Shown here: positions 7,745 through 13,171 of the stretch, one piece after another | Position numbering within the stretch: the stretch's first letter is position 1 | How the letters are laid out: each line of letters begins with the position of its first letter | Assembly: GCA_902783795.1 (NCBI GenBank) | Contig: CACZSO010000268.1 | Coordinates: 1 to 13,171, forward strand | DNA from: an uncultured Eubacteriales bacterium | GTDB taxonomy: Bacteria > Bacillota > Clostridia > Lachnospirales > Lachnospiraceae | Length of the DNA: 13,171 nt | Direction of reading: 5' to 3' | Notes under the pieces: generated by a model | What the model was told of the DNA's origin: nothing | The model's input: the letters and a program-made list of their open reading frames with translations, nothing else | The model's database searches: none | Translations under genes and position numbers: made by a program

Positions 7745-9133
7745 TCAGGCACGGTGACCTCCGATCTGTCTGTTCCGCTCCATAGCTGTGGCCCCCTCCA
7801 GCAGATTCATGCCTTTTACCATGGCATTAGCCCCATATTTCCTGCGTACGTCCAGCATGGCTCCCTGAATTCTCTTCTCCTTATCCTGCGCTTCATAATC
7901 GGTAAACAAGTCCAGCTGATAGATGCCGAGATCTGTAGAAACGTCATTAGCTGCTACACCCAGCCGGCGGTATAAAAGCCTGTGGTCTGTCTTTTCATCA
8001 AAACTGGAAAGCAGTGCTTCCCTGACGGCAGAGATGCTGTCCGACGGGCGGGGAAGCCTTACGGTGCCATTAGCATGTTTCGGATGCAGGCGCCCGTAGA
8101 AATCCAAAAGTACCGGCCCTGTATAATCAGGAACCACTTCCAGACTTCTGAAGTCAAAACTCACCCACCAGGTATATATGGCAGAAATAAGGCGCTTGGT
8201 AAACATATCGTTCAGAAGTTCATCGATCATCTCGGTAAAGACCAGCCGGGCCTCTGTATATGGATAGGGACGGGGCAGTACCTGGCCGTGAGACAGGCTG
8301 TGGCGGTCAGAACGGTAATTCTTAATATCTTTCATGGTCACCGGCTCTACACCCCAGGCATGATCGATCAGGATCTCGGCATCAATGCCGAACTTCTTAT
8401 AAAACCAGTCTTCTTCCCATTGCGACCTTTCTGCCACATCCCCCATGGTAAACATGCCGGCATTCTGGAGCGTCCGTGCCTTTCCCGGGCCTATCTGCCA
8501 GAAATCCGTCAGCGGCCGGTGATCCCACAGGAGGTAGCAGTAGGAAGCTTCATCGAGCTCTGCGATACGGACACCATCTTCATCCGGGGCTTTCTTTTTT
8601 GCCACGATATCCATGGCGATCTTTGCCAGATACAGATTCGTGCCTATGCCGACGGTAGCTGTGATCCCGGTCTCTTTAAGAATCTGCCGGATAATGGTCA
8701 TGGCCATGACGTGGGCAGGCGAAAAGCCGCTTTCAGCCGCTTCCCGGGCATACAGATGCAGGTAAGAGGTACAGTCAATAAACGACTCATCTATGGAATA
8801 AATGTGGACATCATCCGCAGAAGCGAAGCGCAGCACGACAGAGAAGATCTTAGCGGACACCTGTTCGTACAGTTTCATCCGAGGGACGGCTGTCACATAA
8901 TCCACATGCCGGCCGGTCAGTCTTTCATAACGGGAGATAGCCTGTTTTGCCTCAAAAAGCCGGGGCCGTGAAGGAACTCCCAATGATTTCAGAGAAGGAG
9001 ATACCGCAAGACAGATCGTCTGCTCCGAGCGGGATTCATCGGCTACCAGGAGATTCGTTTTCAGCGGATCATACCCCCTGGCCACACATTCCACCGAAGC
9101 ATAGAAGGATTTCATGTCAATCGCGATATACAT
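7745..9133 (-). CDS. Y-family translesion DNA polymerase, UmuC/ImpB-MucB-SamB type
   Basis: Error-prone polymerase that copies past damaged bases. From the ATG at 9133 it has 462 residues. Catalytic acids are in place: Asp6 in AIDMKSFYASVE, and Asp115-Glu116 in YSIDESFID. VGIGTNLYLAK and a little-finger domain with HSLSHGQVL follow, and QLDLF (406-410) is a near-ideal beta-clamp binding motif. The frame stays open upstream to an ATG at 9190, but that would overlap the repressor gene by 74 bases and puts the RBS against the start codon. Family members begin near MYIAID, so 9133 is preferred. This ATG has only a weak Shine-Dalgarno and lies 17 bases inside the repressor gene, which suggests translation coupled to it. 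Second gene of the operon. Nothing indicates a defect. Confidence 0.95.
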   Translation of the reverse strand: MYIAIDMKSFYASVECVARGYDPLKTNLLVADESRSEQTICLAVSPSLKSLGVPSRPRLFEAKQAISRYERLTGRHVDYVTAVPRMKLYEQVSAKIFSVVLRFASADDVHIYSIDESFIDCTSYLHLYAREAAESGFSPAHVMAMTIIRQILKETGITATVGIGTNLYLAKIAMDIVAKKKAPDEDGVRIAELDEASYCYLLWDHRPLTDFWQIGPGKARTLQNAGMFTMGDVAERSQWEEDWFYKKFGIDAEILIDHAWGVEPVTMKDIKNYRSDRHSLSHGQVLPRPYPYTEARLVFTEMIDELLNDMFTKRLISAIYTWWVSFDFRSLEVVPDYTGPVLLDFYGRLHPKHANGTVRLPRPSDSISAVREALLSSFDEKTDHRLLYRRLGVAANDVSTDLGIYQLDLFTDYEAQDKEKRIQGAMLDVRRKYGANAMVKGMNLLEGATAMERNRQIGGHRA

Positions 9134-9962
9134 AGGTTTCTCTGAATTTCCTGACATCATCTTTGAATAAGTCTTCCATAAGGCCGGCATCCTTTGCAGG
9201 AATACGGTCAGAAGAAGAGACTACCCCCAGGACGCGGCCGCGGATGATAACGGTATTCTGATCATTTTTTACCGGATAGGGATAGGCCGGGTTAACTGAA
9301 TAGAGCGTATGGTCTTTCCCTACTCTTTTGATAACAGCGCCATCATCTGTATCTACGATAACATCTTCCTGGTAAGCAGCGGAAGAAGCATTACAATAAT
9401 AAACATAATCGCCGGAATGATAGACCGGTTCCATACTGTCCCCGTTAACCAGGGCAATACCATCTGCCCCGGCATTGATATGGTTTTTCCTTAGGAAAAT
9501 GTAGGCAGGTCCTGTATCCGGGACATAATCACCTGTGCCGGCAGCCACCGTGCCGGGACGTACCAGGAACAGGGCAAAACTGTCTTTCAGCTCCGTATTC
9601 CGGCTTTCTGTTTCTTCCTGCAGCATGGCTTCGATCATCTTATCTGCGATCCGGCGGGTCTTAGGCTCCATCTGCCCGAGATTATCCACGACCCTTTCTT
9701 CCAGCAGGCTCAGGCCGCTGTCCGGCGCCATGCCGAAAAGATCATGAAGACGTATATCTAAGATCCGGCAGAGTTCGGGAATATAATGATAATCCGGCCT
9801 GCTCTTATCTGCTTCCCAGTTGATGACCGTATTCCTGGTAACATTCAGGCTGTCTGCCAGATCTTTTTGCGAAAGGCCGGCACTGCGTCGGCTTTCTTTA
9901 AGCAGGGTGCCAAAGAGCGGCTGAGCATCTCTGACTGTATAATCTTTCCTGGTCTTTTCCAT
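9117..9962 (-). CDS. HTH-S24 self-cleaving repressor (XRE DNA-binding domain plus LexA/UmuD-type protease domain)
   Basis: 281 residues. Residues 17-76 form an XRE/Cro helix-turn-helix (GLSQKDLADSL, then NVTRNTVINWE). A charged linker of about 50 residues leads to a peptidase S24 domain. The self-cleavage set is complete: Ala141-Gly142 scissile bond, Ser176 in NGDSMEP, and Lys212 in VIKRV. Spacings of 35 and 36 nearly equal those of LexA. Damage signalled by RecA filaments should therefore inactivate it. Cleavage would leave a C-terminal fragment of about 140 residues, similar to but longer than UmuD', with an unusual charged tail (about 251-281) beyond the S24 fold. It is the first gene of the operon and precedes the UmuC-type gene, the position of umuD in umuDC, so it may be both repressor and polymerase subunit. 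ATG supported by AAGGAAGG 8 bases upstream. It probably represses its own promoter. Confidence 0.94.
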   Translation of the reverse strand: MEKTRKDYTVRDAQPLFGTLLKESRRSAGLSQKDLADSLNVTRNTVINWEADKSRPDYHYIPELCRILDIRLHDLFGMAPDSGLSLLEERVVDNLGQMEPKTRRIADKMIEAMLQEETESRNTELKDSFALFLVRPGTVAAGTGDYVPDTGPAYIFLRKNHINAGADGIALVNGDSMEPVYHSGDYVYYCNASSAAYQEDVIVDTDDGAVIKRVGKDHTLYSVNPAYPYPVKNDQNTVIIRGRVLGVVSSSDRIPAKDAGLMEDLFKDDVRKFRETYVYRD

Positions 9963-9986
9963 AAATCATGCCTTCCTTTTAAATCT

Positions 9987-10000
9987 GCCGGATATCCGGC
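9987..10000. promoter_or_regulatory. 14-bp perfect palindrome in the repressor leader
   Basis: GCCGGATATCCGGC is a perfect palindrome lying about 15-28 bases after the predicted transcription start of the repressor operon and upstream of its RBS. It could be a second operator for the HTH-S24 protein or a site for another regulator. One such palindrome is expected by chance somewhere in a window this size, so its location is the main argument. Confidence 0.4.
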
Positions 10001-10021
10001 TATCTCCATCGCTCTGGGACC

Positions 10022-10050
10022 ATCATAGCACAAAATATTTTGCTTTGCAA
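10022..10050 (-). promoter_or_regulatory. Sigma-A-type promoter of the repressor-polymerase operon
   Basis: On the minus strand, TTGCAA (10050-10045), a 17-base spacer and TATGAT (10027-10022). Transcription should start near 10015, giving a leader of about 53 bases. The spacer contains the palindrome CAAAATATTTTG. No CGAAC-N4-GTTC-type Firmicutes LexA box is visible in this region. Confidence 0.7.
10031..10042. promoter_or_regulatory. Candidate operator between -35 and -10 of the repressor operon
   Basis: CAAAATATTTTG is a perfect 12-bp palindrome wholly inside the 17-base spacer, the position where a bound repressor blocks RNA polymerase. The likely ligand is the HTH-S24 protein acting on its own gene. 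The site is AT-rich, so chance occurrence is easier than for a mixed sequence. Confidence 0.45.
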
Positions 10051-10084
10051 GAGGAAAAGTTAAAAATTTTACAAATTTTAGGGC

Positions 10085-10113
10085 TTCACTTTCCCCGCCT
10101 TTTGTGATAGTAT
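10085..10113 (+). promoter_or_regulatory. Probable promoter of the GT4-esterase-OYE operon
   Basis: TTCACT (10085-10090), 17 bases, then TAGTAT (10108-10113), each matching four of six consensus bases; an overlapping TATAGG (10111-10116) is an alternative -10. It is divergent from the repressor promoter with about 35 bases between the -35 boxes, so the two could be co-regulated. Confidence 0.4.
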
Positions 10114-10172
10114 AGGATGTGAGGACAGCAGGACAGCTGCGTCCTCCAAATGACAGGAAAGGAGGTCTTTCC

Positions 10173-11441
10173 ATGGCTGAAAAAGAAATTTGTATTCTGA
10201 ATGATTCGTTTCCTCCTATTATAGACGGCGTGGCAAATGTGGTCGAGAATTATGCGAAAGTGCTGACCCAGCATGACATTCCGGTAAGCGTCGTCACACC
10301 GGATGTGCCGGGTGCGGATGACTCTTCTTTTGACTTTCCGGTGTTTCGTTATCAAAGCCTGGATCTCAGGAAACAGATCGGATATACCGTGGGGAATCCG
10401 TTTTCGGTGCCGGTGTATTATGAATTGGAAAAAAGAGATATCGGTCTGCTCCACAGTCATTGTCCCATGGCATCGAACATCCTGGCCAGATCCTTAAGAG
10501 AGTCGCTGGATGTACCCATGATCATGACATATCATACGAAATATGATATCGATATAGCGAATGCCATTAAAGGCAAACTGCTCCAGCGGGCGGCCATAGA
10601 GGCAGTCGTTGATAATGTAAGCGCCTGTGATGAGCTGTGGGTCGTGAGCCGCGGCGCCGGGGAAAATATCAGGTCCCTGGGCTACCAGGGAGACTATATC
10701 GTTATGGAAAACGGTGTCGATCTTCCGAAAAAACGGGCGGATGAAAAGACAGTGGCAGAAGTGACTGCCGGCTACGACCTTCCCGCTGAGGTGCCGATGT
10801 TCCTGTTTGTAGGCCGGATGATGTGGTATAAAGGCATCCGTCTCATTCTGGATGCCCTGGCGGCGCTGAAATCTCATGATATAAACTTCCGCATGGTCTT
10901 TATCGGAGGCGGCGCAGATGAAAAAGAAATAAAAACTGCCGCCGCAGATCTGAACCTTTCAGACAGAGTGTTCTTTACCGGCCCGGTCAGAGAGCGGGAT
11001 AAGCTGAATGCATGGTATTCCCGGGCGGATCTCTTCCTGTTCCCCTCCACTTTCGATACAAATGGCCTGGTAGTCAGGGAGGCTGCAGCCAGTTCCCTTG
11101 GCACTGTGCTGATCAAGGACAGCGCGGCGGCTGAAGGAGTCACAAACCGGAAAAACGGCCTTCTGGTAGAAGAAAACGCTGCGTCCCTGGCCGTCTGCCT
11201 GGCTTCTGTTATGAATAACCGGGATTTTATGAGGCAGCTGGGGCAGAATGCAGCCGATGATCTGTACCTTTCCTGGGATGATGCGGTGATGCGGGCGGAA
11301 GAACGTTATCTTATCGTCATGGATAATTACGCCTGCGGACGTTATCCGAGACGCACAGCGGCAGCAGAATCGCTGATGGCGTTTCGGAATAACCTGCTGG
11401 ACTTCTGGGACAGACTGACAAGAAAACCGTTAGAGGAGTGA
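10173..11441 (+). CDS. GT4-family glycosyltransferase
   Basis: GT-B glycosyltransferase that should move a sugar from a nucleotide-sugar donor to a lipid or glycan acceptor at the inner face of the membrane. From the ATG at 10173 it has 422 residues. This start has AAAGGAGG 8 bases upstream; the open frame reaches back to 10119, but that ATG has no RBS and lies on the predicted promoter. Domain 1 opens with NDSFPPIIDGVANVV and has HSHCP (94-98). Domain 2 has FVGRMMWYKG (from about 212) and DTNGLVVRE. In that motif the usual first Glu of E-x7-E is Asp295, and the second is Glu303. Similar proteins in Firmicutes make glucosyl-diacylglycerols, which would fit, but the acceptor is not proven. Its stop lies 6 bases before the lipoprotein start, so the two are probably cotranscribed. 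Confidence 0.88.
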   Translation: MAEKEICILNDSFPPIIDGVANVVENYAKVLTQHDIPVSVVTPDVPGADDSSFDFPVFRYQSLDLRKQIGYTVGNPFSVPVYYELEKRDIGLLHSHCPMASNILARSLRESLDVPMIMTYHTKYDIDIANAIKGKLLQRAAIEAVVDNVSACDELWVVSRGAGENIRSLGYQGDYIVMENGVDLPKKRADEKTVAEVTAGYDLPAEVPMFLFVGRMMWYKGIRLILDALAALKSHDINFRMVFIGGGADEKEIKTAAADLNLSDRVFFTGPVRERDKLNAWYSRADLFLFPSTFDTNGLVVREAAASSLGTVLIKDSAAAEGVTNRKNGLLVEENAASLAVCLASVMNNRDFMRQLGQNAADDLYLSWDDAVMRAEERYLIVMDNYACGRYPRRTAAAESLMAFRNNLLDFWDRLTRKPLEE

Positions 11442-11447
11442 TCATAA

Positions 11448-12869
11448 TTGAATACAAAAAGAAGATCATTATGGATAGCTGTCCTGCTGGCTTGTCTGAT
11501 GCTTTTTGCAGTTTCCTGCGGAAAACAGGAGGAGAACACGTCATCGTCCGCGGCATCTTCGGAACCGGCGGTCCAGACGGAAAGCCAGGAAGAAAGCAGT
11601 ACAGAGACTCAGGCTCTAGAGAAGATGATCGCCGGAACACAGGCGGTAAAGATCTATGGCTTCGACTGGGGACCGGCAGTAACAAAGACGGTCATTTTCC
11701 TGGAAGAAGCATGTGATGATAAAAGTATGGAGTATCTTTCCCGGCCGGAAAACTATACTGTCACGGAAAGAAAAGATGGTATCTTTTCACTGGGAGAAGC
11801 AGAAAGGAAAGTAGAAGAAGCTGTCTGTACGAAGGAAACGGATAATGACGGGAAAGAATATACCCGTATTGAACTCAGCCTGTCCTATGGACCGGAGGAG
11901 GGTTCTCCTTTCCGTTTTAATATGCAGACCATGATGAATACCTGGTGCGGAACCTATGAACTTGACGTCAGGATAAAGGATACTGTCCATGATGCTGCAG
12001 GTAATGAATGCAGGATCGAAGTAGCTCTGGATACGGCACTGGATATATCTTCATGTCCTGAACTCGAAGATCTGAAGATAGATGGACAGTTTACCGGCCC
12101 TGAGGGACATACATTGACTTATGCATTCTATGAACCGGAGAATGCTTCTGAAGAAAACAGAAGGCCCCTGGTCATCTGGCTCCATGGCATGGGAGAAGGC
12201 GGTACAGATCCGCTGATCGATGTGCTGGGCAACCGGGTCACCACGCTGTTTGCCGCAGATGAGACAGGGAAAAATACATTCCAGGAGACCATGGAGGGGG
12301 CTTATGTCCTGACGCCTCAGACCCCCACATACTGGATGCAGTATGATGAGGCGGGCAGCTGGTCGAATAATCCGGGCAAAGATTCTATTTATCTTAATGA
12401 TCTGAAGGCGCTGATCGATGACTTTATCCGGAACCATCATGTGGACCCGGACCGTGTCATCGTCGGCGGCTGCTCCAACGGCGGTTTTATGACTATGGAT
12501 ATGATCCTGAATTATCCGGACATGTTTGCCGCCGCCTATCCCATCTGTGAATGTTTCAGTCCGGATGCGGTGACAGATGAAATGCTGGAAAGCATCAAAG
12601 ATCTTCCTATATGGTTTGTCTATGCTGAAAACGATACCACCGTGTATCCTCCCGCAAATGAGGAACCGCTGATAGAAAGACTTAAAGATGCAGAGGCAGA
12701 TATCCATGTCAGTGCATTTCCCGATGTCCATGATACTTCAGGAAAATATACATCCGGCGGGAATCCGTATCAGTATAACGGGCACTGGTCCTGGATCTGG
12801 TTTTTCAATAATGAATGCTCAGAGGATGGCCTGTCTCTGTGGCAGTGGATGTCAGAGCAGAAAAGATAA
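11448..12869 (+). CDS. Lipoprotein alpha/beta-hydrolase (predicted esterase/peptidase, COG4099-like)
   Basis: 473 residues from a TTG start at 11448, 9 bases after GAGGAG and 6 bases after the glycosyltransferase stop. Start codon choice is supported because it restores a full lipoprotein signal: MNTKRRS, a hydrophobic stretch, then AVSC with lipidated Cys24. A Ser/Glu/Thr-rich linker (about 26-55) leads to a beta-rich N-terminal region (to about 210). This may be an Ig-like domain, as in Thermotoga maritima EstA, which has a similar layout. The hydrolase domain follows: HGMGEGG oxyanion loop, GGCSNGG with nucleophile Ser343, Asp396 in ENDTTVYP, and His446 in GHWSW as the likely triad; His428 is the alternative. 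It should act outside the membrane on esters or peptides. The substrate is unknown. Only 9 bases separate it from the next gene. Confidence 0.87.
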   Translation: MNTKRRSLWIAVLLACLMLFAVSCGKQEENTSSSAASSEPAVQTESQEESSTETQALEKMIAGTQAVKIYGFDWGPAVTKTVIFLEEACDDKSMEYLSRPENYTVTERKDGIFSLGEAERKVEEAVCTKETDNDGKEYTRIELSLSYGPEEGSPFRFNMQTMMNTWCGTYELDVRIKDTVHDAAGNECRIEVALDTALDISSCPELEDLKIDGQFTGPEGHTLTYAFYEPENASEENRRPLVIWLHGMGEGGTDPLIDVLGNRVTTLFAADETGKNTFQETMEGAYVLTPQTPTYWMQYDEAGSWSNNPGKDSIYLNDLKALIDDFIRNHHVDPDRVIVGGCSNGGFMTMDMILNYPDMFAAAYPICECFSPDAVTDEMLESIKDLPIWFVYAENDTTVYPPANEEPLIERLKDAEADIHVSAFPDVHDTSGKYTSGGNPYQYNGHWSWIWFFNNECSEDGLSLWQWMSEQKR

Positions 12870-12878
12870 GGAGGACTT

Positions 12879-13171
12879 ATGGGATCCAAATACAGCCATG
12901 TATTTCAGTCCATCCGTATAAGAGGAGTGGATATCAAGAACCGGATAGAACTGGCTCCGCCGTCACCGAACCTGGCAGATAAAGATGGCAGGGTCACTCC
13001 GGAATTTGTGGAATTTTTCCGGAATTTTGCAGAGGGCGGCGCCGCTATCCTGGATGTGGGTAATTCTGTCATTGATAAAAGTGAAGCATCTGATGAAGAG
13101 CGGCAGCTGGACCTGGGTAATGATTCCTGCATCCTGCCGCTGACCAGGTTCGTGGAAATGTGCCGGGAATA
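12879..13171 (+). CDS. Old Yellow Enzyme-family NADH:flavin oxidoreductase, N-terminal part
   Basis: The first 97 codons are in the window; the gene continues past the right edge. FQSIRIRGVDIKNRIELAPP is the standard opening of OYE/2,4-dienoyl-CoA reductase-type enzymes (first beta strand of the FMN barrel), followed by DGRVTPEFVEFFRNFAEGG and AAILDVGNSVID, matching the family's first helix and second strand. These enzymes use FMN to reduce activated C=C bonds; larger clostridial members also carry an iron-sulfur cluster and an FAD/NADH domain, but that part is not visible. ATG supported by AAGGAGG 4 bases upstream, overlapping the end of the esterase gene. Substrate unknown. Confidence 0.85.
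   Translation, partial: MGSKYSHVFQSIRIRGVDIKNRIELAPPSPNLADKDGRVTPEFVEFFRNFAEGGAAILDVGNSVIDKSEASDEERQLDLGNDSCILPLTRFVEMCRE

Noticed and set aside
7982..8971. Open frame of 329 codons on the plus strand, opposite the polymerase gene
   Set aside because: It lies wholly antisense to umuC, whose conserved catalytic motifs establish the real frame. Its translation matches no family I recognise and it has no convincing RBS.
9117..9962. HTH-S24 gene as a prophage repressor marking a prophage
   Set aside because: No phage structural, integrase or replication genes are nearby. The downstream polymerase, YolD-like and SRAP genes fit a chromosomal damage-response operon better.
12051..12731. Open frame of 226 codons on the minus strand, opposite the esterase gene
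   Set aside because: Antisense to the catalytic part of the alpha/beta-hydrolase. No RBS or family resemblance.

Overview
This 13.2 kb window looks like a chromosomal segment of a low-to-medium GC Gram-positive anaerobe in class Clostridia, most likely a Lachnospiraceae-type gut or rumen bacterium. That placement is an inference. It rests on strong AGGAGG-type ribosome binding sites, sigma-A-like promoters with 17-bp spacers, a class III glutamine synthetase, a family 3 glycosidase with its domains in reversed order (known from Ruminococcus albus and Butyrivibrio), and a clostridial-type UmuC/YolD-like pair. No rRNA, tRNA, IS element, CRISPR array or integrase was seen, and no stretch over 300 bases lacks a gene.

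Layout. (1) 1-2736, minus strand: a domain-permuted GH3 beta-glucosidase-type enzyme, cut by the left edge, with a clear promoter and RBS. (2) 2925-4553, plus strand: a divergent gene for a membrane protein fused to a spermidine-synthase-like domain, with its own promoter and probably a GTG start. (3) 4746-6842, plus strand: a class III glutamine synthetase, apparently transcribed alone and converging on the next block. (4) 9962-6860, minus strand: a compact four-gene operon. In transcription order it encodes an HTH-S24 self-cleaving repressor (LexA/UmuD type), a Y-family UmuC-like translesion polymerase, a small YolD-like protein and an SRAP-domain abasic-site protein. (5) 10173-13171, plus strand: a divergent operon of a GT4 glycosyltransferase, a lipoprotein alpha/beta-hydrolase and an Old Yellow Enzyme-family oxidoreductase cut by the right edge.

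The most interesting part is block 4. The repressor keeps every residue needed for self-cleavage (Ala141-Gly142, Ser176, Lys212, with LexA-like spacing). Its promoter has a 12-bp perfect palindrome between the -35 and -10 boxes and a second, 14-bp palindrome in the leader, while no standard Firmicutes LexA box is visible. The polymerase gene starts inside the repressor gene and ends with a QLDLF clamp-binding motif. The small gene after it has its Shine-Dalgarno locked in a perfect 6-bp hairpin that abuts the polymerase stop codon. I read this as a self-contained, autoregulated DNA-damage-tolerance cassette: damage causes repressor cleavage, which releases the polymerase, its small partner and an abasic-site protector. 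The families are well known. The wiring (operators, coupling hairpin, possible double role of the repressor as a UmuD-like subunit) is inferred and testable.

Blocks 1, 2, 3 and 5 look like ordinary metabolic, envelope and housekeeping genes, with details noted in the entries.
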